This document shows positions 8,603 to 15,988 of a DNA stretch of 30,801 bases, one piece after another; within the stretch, counting starts at the first letter, position 1, and each line of letters starts with the position of its first letter. The DNA is from an uncultured Bacteroidota bacterium (GTDB lineage Bacteria > Bacteroidota > Bacteroidia > Chitinophagales > Chitinophagaceae), in contig CAIJZG010000075.1 in assembly GCA_903825065.1 (NCBI GenBank), positions 1 through 30,801 on the forward strand. Direction: 5' to 3'. The position numbers and the translations under genes were made by a program. Below the pieces are notes generated by a model that worked only from the letters and a program-made list of their open reading frames with translations, searched no databases and had not been told where the DNA came from.

Positions 8603-8704
8603 ATGTTTAAAAGCAAATTAAATAATGTCATTACCATTTACACAGTCATTACGATTGTGGTGGTCATTATTATTCCTGCTTTGAACGGAGGTTGTGCATT
8701 TTAA
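8603..8704 (+). CDS. ilv operon leader peptide (Ile/Val-rich attenuator peptide)
   Basis: A 33-codon ORF, MFKSKLNNV... to ...GGCAF, lying between the leuA terminator and ilvE. It has 7 Ile and 5 Val codons among 33, including six in a row (VVVIII, residues 19-24, nt 8657-8674), then Pro25. From memory, enterobacterial IlvL contains the same VVVIIIP string. The peptide itself probably has no function; ribosome progress through the Ile/Val codons would report charging of tRNA-Ile and tRNA-Val. The stop at 8702-8704 is 24 nt before the base of a GC-rich hairpin. There is no obvious Shine-Dalgarno sequence, as usual in this phylum. A chance hydrophobic ORF or a real small membrane peptide is the alternative, but position, codon run and hairpin together favour a leader. 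Confidence 0.88.
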   Translation: MFKSKLNNVITIYTVITIVVVIIIPALNGGCAF

Positions 8705-8740
8705 TAGTTATTTCTATAATAAATATAAAAGCCCCGCCCC
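8688..8740 (+). promoter_or_regulatory. Candidate antiterminator pairing of the ilv attenuator
   Basis: The 3' end of the leader ORF (8688-8703) can pair collinearly, if imperfectly, with 8726-8740, the region containing the terminator's 5' arm. Read by hand the pairs are G8688-C8740, G8690-C8738, G8691-C8737, U8692-G8736, G8694-C8734, G8696-C8732, C8697-G8731, four U-A pairs (8699-8702 with 8727-8730) and A8703-U8726, with three mismatches and bulged A8698. A ribosome stalled at 8666-8674 would leave this segment free, while one at the stop codon would cover it. Energies were not computed. Confidence 0.55.
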
Positions 8741-8766
8741 GAGTTTTCGGAGCGGGGCTTCGTTTT
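8729..8766 (+). terminator. ilv attenuator terminator hairpin
   Basis: AAGCCCCGC (8729-8737) pairs with GCGGGGCTT (8752-8760). After one C-A mismatch the stem continues with CCGA (8739-8742) and TCGG (8747-8750), closing a 4-nt GTTT loop. TTCGTTTTA follows. This GC-rich element stands out sharply in AT-rich DNA and sits 36 nt before ilvE with no gene ending at it other than the leader ORF. Confidence 0.85.
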
Positions 8767-8802
8767 ACTTAGATCCGAAACATTTAAAGAACAAATAAGA
8801 TT

Positions 8803-9681
8803 ATGGCAAATTATTACAACGAAAACACGATAATTTATCTCGATGGTAAATTTGTGAAAGCAGCTGAGTCTAAAATTGATTTATATAGTCAATCGCTACA
8901 TTATGGATTCGCTGTATTTGAAGGCATTCGCTCATACAGAACTACGAATGGCAGCACCCAGATTTTCAAAGCCAAAGAACATTACGATCGCTTAAAGCAT
9001 TCTGCTGATTCATTAAGACTTCCTTATCAATATAATTCAGAAGAGCTAATTGAAGCTACTTACGAAGTTTTAAAACAAAATAATTTACAGAACGCTTATA
9101 TCCGTCCATTGGTTTACGGACCATCAAACATGTCGTTCAATCTCAATACCGAATCCCATCTTACTATTCAAGCATGGGAAATGGGTGCGTTCTTAGGAGA
9201 TAAGTTATTACGAATTGGAACTTCCACTTTTCAACGTCCTAATCCCAAAGGATTTAAAATTACCGCCAAAGCAGCTGGCCATTATGTGAATAGCATTTTA
9301 GCCAGTTACGAAGCAAAAGACCTGGGATATGATGAAGCTTTGCTTACTGATATGAATGGGTTTGTAGCTGAGGGTCCTGGCGCAAATATGTTTTTCGAAA
9401 AAAACGGAAAACTTTTTACACCATCCCTTGGTAATATTTTACCAGGCATTACTCGTGCAACTGTTTTAGAAATATGTAAAGAATTAGGTATTTCAGTAGA
9501 AGAAAAATTCTTTACTAAAGAAGAAGTATATGGCTCTGACGCCGCATTTTTCTGTGGTACTGCTGCAGAAGTAATTGGATGGGAAAGCCTTGATGGTATT
9601 GCATTTAATAAAGATTGGAACGATACAATGGGTAAAAAAGTACAAGATGCTTATAAGGCAATAATTGTTGCTAATAAATAA
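8803..9681 (+). CDS. ilvE: Branched-chain amino acid aminotransferase
   Basis: A 292-residue fold-type IV PLP enzyme that interconverts Val, Ile and Leu with their 2-oxo acids using glutamate/2-oxoglutarate. Motifs include LHYGFAVFEGIRSY (32-45), the PLP-binding K156 in ITAKAAGHYVNS, the family signature DEALLTDMNGFVAEGPGANMF (from 177) and the phosphate-binding LPGITRATV. Length is close to the roughly 300 residues usual for the family. It is the first structural gene after the ilv leader and terminator and is 32 nt ahead of ilvD, so its transcription should depend on the attenuator. Confidence 0.95.
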   Translation: MANYYNENTIIYLDGKFVKAAESKIDLYSQSLHYGFAVFEGIRSYRTTNGSTQIFKAKEHYDRLKHSADSLRLPYQYNSEELIEATYEVLKQNNLQNAYIRPLVYGPSNMSFNLNTESHLTIQAWEMGAFLGDKLLRIGTSTFQRPNPKGFKITAKAAGHYVNSILASYEAKDLGYDEALLTDMNGFVAEGPGANMFFEKNGKLFTPSLGNILPGITRATVLEICKELGISVEEKFFTKEEVYGSDAAFFCGTAAEVIGWESLDGIAFNKDWNDTMGKKVQDAYKAIIVANK

Positions 9682-9713
9682 TTTGAACATTAAGATTTGG
9701 AAATCAGGATATC

Positions 9714-11393
9714 ATGGAATTAAATAAGTACAGCAAAACGATAACACTTGATGCAACACAACCTGCAGCTCAAGCCATGTTCTATGGAATTGGTTTAACA
9801 GACGAAGATTTGCAAAAAGCACAAGTGGGTATAGTGAGCATGGGTTATGATGGAAACACTTGTAATATGCACTTAAATGAGTTAGCTCAAAAAGTAAAAA
9901 AAGGTGTTTGGGAAAATAACTTAGTCGGCCTCATCTTCAACACTATTGGTGTGAGTGATGGAATGAGTAATGGTACTGACGGTATGCGTTATTCTTTAGT
10001 GAGCAGAGATGTCATTGCAGACTCTATTGAAGCAGTTTGCGGTGCACAATATTATGATGGATTGATCGCCATTCCTGGTTGTGATAAAAATATGCCTGGT
10101 TCATTAATTGCAATGGGTCGTTTAAATCGCCCAGCTATTATGGTGTACGGTGGAACCATCGCACCAGGTCATTATAAAGGTCAAGACTTAAATATTGTTT
10201 CAGCATTTGAAGCATTGGGTCAAACGATCGCAGGAAATTTGAGTGAGGCAGATTTTAAAGGTATTGTACAACATGCTTGTCCTGGCGCTGGTGCCTGTGG
10301 TGGCATGTACACTGCAAATACAATGGCAGCTGCCATTGAAGCTTTAGGTATGAGCCTTCCTTTCTCTTCTTCTAACCCAGCTTTAAGTGTAGAAAAACAA
10401 AAAGAATGTGAAGACGCAGGAGCTGCAATTAAGTTGTTATTGGAAAAAGATATCAAACCAAAAGATATCATGACCCGTAAAGCATTTGAAAATGCCATTA
10501 CGGTAATCATGATATTGGGTGGATCAACCAATGCAGTTTTACACATGATTGCCATGGCAAAAAGTGTAGAAGTTAGTATCACACAAGATGATTTTCAAAC
10601 TATCAGCGATCAAACTCCTGTGCTTGCTGATTTCAAACCAAGTGGAAAATATTTGATGCAAGATCTTCACCAATATGGTGGCGTTCCATCAGTGATGAAA
10701 TATTTATTAAAAAAAGGGTTCTTGCACGGCGACTGCTTAACTGTTACTGGAAAAACTCTTGCAGAAAATTTAGAAAATGTGCCTGATTTGGATTTTGATC
10801 AGCAGAAAATTATATTCCCCCTGGAGTCTCCTCTAAAAGCTACTGGTCATCTTCAAATCCTTTACGGCAATCTTGCTGAAAAAGGCTCTGTAGCAAAGAT
10901 CAGTGGTAAAGAGGGTGAAAAATTTGTGGGACCAGCACGCGTTTTTGATGGTGAGCAAGAACTCATCAAAGGAATTAACTCCGGAAAAATTAAACATGGG
11001 GATGTGGTGGTGATTAAACACGTTGGACCAAAAGGAGCACCAGGTATGCCTGAAATGTTGAAGCCTACTTCCGCTATTATTGGTGCTGGCTTAGGTAAGT
11101 CAGTTGCATTAATTACAGACGGTAGATTCAGTGGTGGCACTCACGGTTTTGTTGTTGGCCATATAACACCTGAAGCTTTTGTGGGTGGATTAATTGGGTT
11201 AGTAGAGGATGATGATCTAATTGAATTAGATGCAGTAAATAATACGATCCATCTTCGAGTCAGCGATGAAATAATCGCTCAACGTAGAGCTAATTGGAAA
11301 CAACCTGCTTTAAAGGCAACCAAAGGTTTGTTATTTAAATATGCGCAATTTGTAAAAGACGCTTCAGAAGGTTGTGTAACCGACGAGGCTTAA
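9714..11393 (+). CDS. ilvD: Dihydroxy-acid dehydratase
   Basis: A 559-residue Fe-S enzyme of the IlvD/Edd family. It dehydrates 2,3-dihydroxy-3-methylbutanoate and the ethyl analogue to the 2-oxo acid precursors of Val and Ile. Three cysteines fit cluster ligands: C50 in MGYDGNTCN, C123 in IPGCDKNMPGS and C195 in GAGACGGMYTANT. The C-terminal GRFSGGTHGFVVGHITPEA signature is present. It is shorter than the 616-residue E. coli enzyme, matching the compact subgroup. Second gene of the ilv operon, 28 nt before ilvB. Confidence 0.96.
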   Translation: MELNKYSKTITLDATQPAAQAMFYGIGLTDEDLQKAQVGIVSMGYDGNTCNMHLNELAQKVKKGVWENNLVGLIFNTIGVSDGMSNGTDGMRYSLVSRDVIADSIEAVCGAQYYDGLIAIPGCDKNMPGSLIAMGRLNRPAIMVYGGTIAPGHYKGQDLNIVSAFEALGQTIAGNLSEADFKGIVQHACPGAGACGGMYTANTMAAAIEALGMSLPFSSSNPALSVEKQKECEDAGAAIKLLLEKDIKPKDIMTRKAFENAITVIMILGGSTNAVLHMIAMAKSVEVSITQDDFQTISDQTPVLADFKPSGKYLMQDLHQYGGVPSVMKYLLKKGFLHGDCLTVTGKTLAENLENVPDLDFDQQKIIFPLESPLKATGHLQILYGNLAEKGSVAKISGKEGEKFVGPARVFDGEQELIKGINSGKIKHGDVVVIKHVGPKGAPGMPEMLKPTSAIIGAGLGKSVALITDGRFSGGTHGFVVGHITPEAFVGGLIGLVEDDDLIELDAVNNTIHLRVSDEIIAQRRANWKQPALKATKGLLFKYAQFVKDASEGCVTDEA

Positions 11394-11421
11394 AATAATT
11401 AAGTTCAACATTTAACTGATA

Positions 11422-13158
11422 ATGATGGAAACTTTAATAGCAAAAAAAGAAACAGTTGAAAAACAAACGCAAACTATCAATGGCTCTCAAGCTGTACTAG
11501 AAGCATTTGTTGCAGAAGGGGTAGATACCATTTTTGGATATCCAGGTGGCGCAATTATGCCAATTTATGATGCATTGTATGATTATCACGACAAACTAAA
11601 ACATATTCTTGTTCGTCATGAACAGGGCGGTATTCACGCAGGACAGGGTTATGCCCGCGCATCAGGAAGAGTTGGTGTTGTATTTGGTACCAGTGGTCCG
11701 GGTGCTACTAATTTAGTAACCGGTTTAGCAGATGCAATGATTGATAGCACACCTTTAGTTTGTATTACCGGTCAAGTATTTGCACACTTATTAGGAACCG
11801 ATGCATTTCAAGAAATTGATGTAATCAATATCACTACGCCAGTTACCAAATGGAACTATCAAGTAACTGATGCTACAGAAATTCCAGCGGTACTAGCAAA
11901 GGCATTTTATATCGCAAGAACTGGTCGCCCAGGCCCTGTTTTAATTGATATTACTAAGAATGCTCAATTACAACAATTCGAATACGAAGGTTATACTCCT
12001 TGTACTCATATCAGATCTTATCGTCCGAAACCAATAGTTCGAAAAGAATTTGTGGCAGAAGCAGCTGAACTGATTAATAAAGCTGAAAAACCATTTGTGA
12101 TATTTGGACAAGGGGTGATTTTAGGCAAAGCTGAAAAAGAATTCAAAGCTTTCATTGAGAAAGCTGGTATTCCAGCTGCATGGACTGTCATGGGTTTGAG
12201 CGCTTTGGAAACTGATCATCCTTTAAATGTAGGTATGTTGGGTATGCATGGTAACTATGGACCCAATGTATTAACCAACGATTGTGATGTGTTGATTGCC
12301 ATTGGTATGCGATTCGATGATCGTGTTACTGGTCGATTAGACAAATATGCAAAACAAGCCAAAGTAATTCATTTAGATATTGATCCTTCTGAGATTGATA
12401 AGAATGTGAAAACAACAGTGGGTGTTTGGGGTGATTGTAAAGAAACCCTCCCATTGTTAACCAAATTAGTAGAAGCTAAGCAACATTCAGCTTGGGTTCA
12501 GAGGTTTCACGATCATATGGCTGAAGAAGTGAAAGAAGTAATACATGCTGAGTTGAATCCTAGTGGAGAAATTTTAACCATGGGAGAAGTAATTCGTAAT
12601 TTGAATGAATTAACAGAAGGCAATGCCATCATTGTAACCGATGTTGGCCAACACCAAATGGTTGCTTGTAGGTATGCAAAATTTAATAAAACGAAAAGTA
12701 ATATTACTTCAGGTGGGTTAGGTACGATGGGCTTTGGTTTACCTGCAGCTATCGGTGCAAAATTTGGTGCACCTGATCGTCAGGTAATTACCATTATCGG
12801 TGATGGAGGTTTCCAAATGACCTTACAAGAATTAGGAACGATTATGCAAAATGAAATAGATGTAAAAATTCTTATTTTAAATAACCAATTCCTGGGGATG
12901 GTTCGTCAGTGGCAGCAATTGTTTATGGATAAACGTTATTCATTTGTAGATATCGCCAGCCCTGATTATGTAACCCTCGCAAAAGCTTATAGAATTGAAG
13001 GACAAAGCGTAAGTAAGAGAGAAGATCTTCATAACGCTTTATCAACCATGTTGCGTCACAAAGGATCTTATTTACTAGAAGTAATGGTGGGTAAAGAAAA
13101 CAATGTGTTCCCAATGGTACCTCAAGGATGTAGCGTAAGCGAAATCAGATTAAAGTAA
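11422..13158 (+). CDS. ilvB: Acetolactate synthase, large (catalytic) subunit
   Basis: A 578-residue ThDP- and FAD-dependent enzyme that makes 2-acetolactate from two pyruvates, or 2-aceto-2-hydroxybutanoate with 2-oxobutanoate. The catalytic Glu is E67 in LVRHEQGGIHAGQGYARASG, and the ThDP-Mg motif runs from GDGG (460-463) to NN (487-488). The RFDDRVTG segment (297-304) lies in the FAD-binding middle domain. Adjacent ATGs at 11422 and 11425 cannot be separated from sequence alone. The regulatory subunit gene follows after 38 nt. Confidence 0.96.
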   Translation: MMETLIAKKETVEKQTQTINGSQAVLEAFVAEGVDTIFGYPGGAIMPIYDALYDYHDKLKHILVRHEQGGIHAGQGYARASGRVGVVFGTSGPGATNLVTGLADAMIDSTPLVCITGQVFAHLLGTDAFQEIDVINITTPVTKWNYQVTDATEIPAVLAKAFYIARTGRPGPVLIDITKNAQLQQFEYEGYTPCTHIRSYRPKPIVRKEFVAEAAELINKAEKPFVIFGQGVILGKAEKEFKAFIEKAGIPAAWTVMGLSALETDHPLNVGMLGMHGNYGPNVLTNDCDVLIAIGMRFDDRVTGRLDKYAKQAKVIHLDIDPSEIDKNVKTTVGVWGDCKETLPLLTKLVEAKQHSAWVQRFHDHMAEEVKEVIHAELNPSGEILTMGEVIRNLNELTEGNAIIVTDVGQHQMVACRYAKFNKTKSNITSGGLGTMGFGLPAAIGAKFGAPDRQVITIIGDGGFQMTLQELGTIMQNEIDVKILILNNQFLGMVRQWQQLFMDKRYSFVDIASPDYVTLAKAYRIEGQSVSKREDLHNALSTMLRHKGSYLLEVMVGKENNVFPMVPQGCSVSEIRLK

Positions 13159-13196
13159 GCATAACCTTTCATTAAAAATTCCCTTATGGGTCGGCT

Positions 13197-13787
13197 ATGA
13201 ATAAACAAGAATTTACCATCACTGTATACACCGAAAATCATATAGGTTTATTGGTTCGTATTGCTACGATGTTTTCTCGTAGAAAAATAAATATCGAAAG
13301 TTTAAATACCTCACCTTCTGAAGAAGAAGGCATTCATCGATTTACTATTGTAATTAATGAATTTGAAGAAGTAGTTAGAAAACTGGCTCGACAAATTGAA
13401 AAACAAGTAGAAGTTTTAAAAGCATATTACAATACCAACGAAGAAATAGTTTGGCAGGAATTAGCATTGTATAAAGTATCTACTGATGAAATTGCGGAAA
13501 AGGTACAAGTAGAAAGATTACTTCGTGAACACGGTGCAAGAGCAGTAGTAATTCGCAAAGACTATACCGTTTTTGAAACCAGTGGACATAGAGAAGAAAC
13601 AGATAAACTGGTAGCTGTTTTGGCTCCTTATGGTTTAATTGAATTTGTAAGAAGTGCTAGAGTTGCGATCATTAAAGCATCACATGGCTTTCATGAAAAA
13701 TTAAGAGAATTCGAAGAAGCCACGCCAGGTGAAGAACAAGTAGAAAATGAATTTCTTAATAAGCAAGACAGCGTATTTACAATGTAA
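13197..13787 (+). CDS. ilvN: Acetolactate synthase, small (regulatory) subunit
   Basis: A 196-residue regulatory subunit. An N-terminal ACT domain (about residues 5-80: FTITVYTENHIGLLVRIATM, then INIESLNTSPSEEEGIHRF) is followed by a second ACT-like domain around residues 90-165. In the family the N-terminal ACT domain binds valine for feedback inhibition and activates the catalytic subunit. The length is between the 163-residue E. coli IlvH type and longer forms, with an acidic tail. It ends 2 nt before the DinB-like gene, indicating tight coupling. The symbol ilvH would be equally valid. Confidence 0.93.
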   Translation: MNKQEFTITVYTENHIGLLVRIATMFSRRKINIESLNTSPSEEEGIHRFTIVINEFEEVVRKLARQIEKQVEVLKAYYNTNEEIVWQELALYKVSTDEIAEKVQVERLLREHGARAVVIRKDYTVFETSGHREETDKLVAVLAPYGLIEFVRSARVAIIKASHGFHEKLREFEEATPGEEQVENEFLNKQDSVFTM

Positions 13788-13789
13788 TA

Positions 13790-14254
13790 ATGGGAAAAAG
13801 TATCACAATCAGTCGCCTTACAAGACGCAATTTTATAGAATTAATTGATTCATTGTCTATCGAACAATTGAATGAAATTCCAGTAGGACTTAATAATAAT
13901 ATTGCTTGGAATTTTGGACATATTATAGTAACCCAACAAATTCTTTGCTATCTATTAGCTGGATTGACTCCTAAAATGGATCAAGCTCTAGTTGCTAAAT
14001 ACAGGAAAGGTGCGAGACCAGATGAATTGATAGATTTAAATGAAATCAACATTTTGAAATCATTAGCTTATTCATTACTTGATGAATTAGAAAATGATAT
14101 TAAAACAGATATTTTTAGTAACTATAAACCCTACACCACTTCTTATGGTTTTGAATTAACCAGCATAGCAGATGCAGTAGATTTTTATTCAATACATGAA
14201 TCTATGCATTATGGTGTTGCTCTAACCATTAAAAAATTAATCAAACAATCTTAA
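13790..14254 (+). CDS. DinB-like metal-binding four-helix protein within the ilv operon
   Basis: A 154-residue protein resembling the DinB/YfiT superfamily: four predicted helices with a three-histidine pattern, H44 in AWNFGHIIVTQQ, then H136 and H140 in SIHESMHYG. The spacing fits the family's single-metal site at one end of the helix bundle. DinB-like proteins include thiol-S-transferases (bacillithiol, mycothiol and related) and many of unknown function. Its position, 2 nt after ilvN and 60 nt before ilvC, makes it part of the operon and under the same attenuator. A link to branched-chain synthesis, for example protection of a labile Fe-S enzyme such as IlvD, is speculation. Confidence 0.8.
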   Translation: MGKSITISRLTRRNFIELIDSLSIEQLNEIPVGLNNNIAWNFGHIIVTQQILCYLLAGLTPKMDQALVAKYRKGARPDELIDLNEINILKSLAYSLLDELENDIKTDIFSNYKPYTTSYGFELTSIADAVDFYSIHESMHYGVALTIKKLIKQS

Positions 14255-14314
14255 AAAATAAAATTTATCAACAAAACCAAAGTCTGTAAGATTTTGGAAA
14301 ACAAAACAAAACAA

Positions 14315-15799
14315 ATGGGCAATTATTTTAACACACTATCATTAAGAGAAAAGCTGAATCAATTAGGCGTATGTGAATTCATGGATAAAAGTGAATTTGC
14401 AGATGGCGTAAACAAATTGAAAGGTAAGAAAATAGTGATCGTTGGTTGTGGCGCACAAGGTTTGAATCAAGGTTTAAACTTACGCGACTCTGGCTTAGAT
14501 GTATCATATACTTTACGTAAAGAAGCTATAGAAGCAAAACGTCAATCATGGATATCTGCTACTGAGAATAATTTTACAGTAGGTACTTACGAAGAATTAA
14601 TTCCTTCGGCCGATTTAGTAATTAATCTAACACCAGATAAACAACATACTTCTGTTATCAATGCAATTATGCCATTGATGAAACATGGTGCTACGCTTTC
14701 GTATTCGCATGGTTTTAATATCGTGGAGGAAGGAATGCAAATTCGTAAAGATATCACTGTGATCATGGTGGCTCCTAAATGCCCTGGTTCTGAAGTACGT
14801 GCTGAATATCAACGTGGATTTGGAGTGCCTACTTTAATTGCTGTTCACCCAGAGAATGATCCTGAAGAAAAAGGTTGGGAATACGCGAAAGCATATTGCG
14901 CTGGTACTGGTGGACACAGAGCGGGTGTTTTACAATCCTCTTTTGTGGCTGAAGTAAAATCTGATTTAATGGGAGAGCAAACTATCCTTTGTGGTTTGTT
15001 GCAAACAGGATCAATTCTATGTTTCGATAAAATGATAGAAAAAGGAATTGATAAAGGTTATGCTTCAAAATTAATCCAATATGGTTGGGAAGTAGTTACC
15101 GAAGCTTTAAAGCAGGGTGGTATTACTGCCATGATGGATCGCTTATCTAATCCTGCAAAGATCAAAGCCTATGAGCTTTCTGAAGAATTGAAAGACATCA
15201 TGCGTAGCTTGTTCCAAAAACACCAGGACGATATCATGAGCGGCGAATTTTCTAAGACCATGATGGAAGATTGGGCTAATAATGATAAAAATTTACTGAC
15301 ATGGAGAGCGGCAACAGGTGAAACTGCTTTTGAAAAAACGCCTGCCGGCGATGTGAAAATTACAGAGCAAGAATTTTTCGACAATGGCTTGTTGCTTGTA
15401 GCATTCGTTCGTGCGGGTGTTGAGTTAGCATTTGAAACAATGGTTGAGTCTGGTATCAAAGAAGAATCTGCTTACTATGAATCATTACACGAAACGCCAT
15501 TGATCGCTAATACTATCGCACGCAAGAAGTTATTCGAAATGAACCGTGTAATCTCTGATACAGCTGAATATGGTTGTTATTTATTTGATCATGCTTGTAA
15601 GCCGTTATTGGCCGATTTCATGAAAAAAGTGGAAACCAATGTTATTGGCAAAAACTTTAACGCAGGAAGCGACGCAGGTGTTGATAACAAAGTGATCATC
15701 GCAGTGAACGAAGTAATACGTTTCCATCCTGTTGAAATTGTAGGTGCTGAATTGCGAAGAGCTATGACTGATATGAAGACTATCAGTACTACTGCTTAA
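14315..15799 (+). CDS. ilvC: Ketol-acid reductoisomerase, class II
   Basis: A 494-residue NADPH-dependent enzyme that isomerises and reduces acetolactate and aceto-hydroxybutanoate. The length and the start GNYFNTLSLREKLNQLGVCE match the class II (E. coli-type, about 490 residues) enzymes with a duplicated knotted domain rather than the 330-residue class I. The Rossmann motif is GCGAQG (44-49), and R68 in TLRKE lies near the expected NADP phosphate site. ATG 14315 is preferred because the family starts 'ANYFNTL'; the upstream in-frame TTG 14294 adds only MENKTKQ. It is the last gene of the ilv operon, followed by a strong hairpin. Confidence 0.95.
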   Translation: MGNYFNTLSLREKLNQLGVCEFMDKSEFADGVNKLKGKKIVIVGCGAQGLNQGLNLRDSGLDVSYTLRKEAIEAKRQSWISATENNFTVGTYEELIPSADLVINLTPDKQHTSVINAIMPLMKHGATLSYSHGFNIVEEGMQIRKDITVIMVAPKCPGSEVRAEYQRGFGVPTLIAVHPENDPEEKGWEYAKAYCAGTGGHRAGVLQSSFVAEVKSDLMGEQTILCGLLQTGSILCFDKMIEKGIDKGYASKLIQYGWEVVTEALKQGGITAMMDRLSNPAKIKAYELSEELKDIMRSLFQKHQDDIMSGEFSKTMMEDWANNDKNLLTWRAATGETAFEKTPAGDVKITEQEFFDNGLLLVAFVRAGVELAFETMVESGIKEESAYYESLHETPLIANTIARKKLFEMNRVISDTAEYGCYLFDHACKPLLADFMKKVETNVIGKNFNAGSDAGVDNKVIIAVNEVIRFHPVEIVGAELRRAMTDMKTISTTA

Positions 15800-15823
15800 T
15801 ATCAATTGATAAAAAAATCAGAT

Positions 15824-15860
15824 AGGAACTGCTAAAATTAATTATCTTAGCAGTTCCTTA
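15824..15860 (+). terminator. Hairpin after ilvC, probable operon terminator
   Basis: A 12-bp stem (AGGAACTGCTAA at 15824-15835 with TTAGCAGTTCCT at 15847-15858) with an 11-nt loop. The downstream tract, TTAATATAT, is only moderately T-rich, so some readthrough into the thr operon is possible. The thr leader ATG lies 7 nt beyond the stem, which leaves little room for a separate promoter. TATCTTAG at 15843-15850 resembles a -7 box, but no TTTG is at the right distance. Confidence 0.7.
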
Positions 15861-15864
15861 ATAT

Positions 15865-15960
15865 ATGTATTTACAGCAAAACCATATTTATACTCCTACA
15901 TCAACAACATCGCTGTTGTTTACTGCTGTAACATTTACAACAACAACTACGACCCTGTAA
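15865..15960 (+). CDS. thr operon leader peptide (Thr-rich attenuator peptide)
   Basis: A 31-codon ORF 103 nt upstream of thrA. Twelve of 31 residues are Thr (10, 12, 14, 15, 20, 23 and 25-30), ending in six consecutive Thr codons of four kinds (ACA, ACT, ACG, ACC) at 15937-15954, then Leu and the stop. Only one Ile is present, so it would sense threonine rather than both amino acids, unlike the Thr/Ile-rich ThrL of enterobacteria. The ribosome would pause on the Thr run when tRNA-Thr is uncharged. Use of four synonymous codons suggests selection on the amino acid and not a simple ACA repeat. No canonical intrinsic terminator follows, so the downstream mechanism is uncertain. Confidence 0.85.
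   Translation: MYLQQNHIYTPTSTTSLLFTAVTFTTTTTTL
15912..15931 (+). repeat. Direct repeat, copy 1, inside the thr leader ORF
   Basis: GCTGTTGTTTACTGCTGTAA, spanning codons 16-23 of the Thr leader. It matches the copy at 15989-16008 at 19 of 20 positions. Its GTTGTT can pair with the AACAAC-type sequence in the Thr-codon run just downstream, and its GCTGTAA with TTACAGC of copy 2. Confidence 0.85.
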
Positions 15961-15970
15961 GGGGTTGTAA
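15935..15970 (+). promoter_or_regulatory. Hairpin overlapping the Thr-codon run and leader stop codon
   Basis: TTACAAC (15935-15941) pairs with GTTGTAA (15964-15970), and CCCT (15953-15956) with AGGG (15960-15963) around a GTA loop; 11 nt bulge out on the 5' side. A translating ribosome on the Thr run would disrupt it. It is followed by TTTCC, too poor in T to be called a terminator. Candidate control structure only. Confidence 0.45.
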
Positions 15971-15988
15971 TTTCCATATCATCCATGG

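Noticed and set aside
8735..8766. GC-rich hairpin before ilvE as a second leuA terminator
   Set aside because: leuA already has a strong terminator at 8466-8492, and a promoter candidate and the leader ORF lie between the two.
10220..10582. 120-codon open frame on the minus strand inside ilvD
   Set aside because: It is a shadow of ilvD, with no family resemblance and a composition expected from the reverse strand of a coding gene.
15937..15948. ACA trinucleotide run as a simple microsatellite
   Set aside because: The Thr run continues with ACT, ACG and ACC codons, so the conserved unit is the amino acid within a leader ORF.
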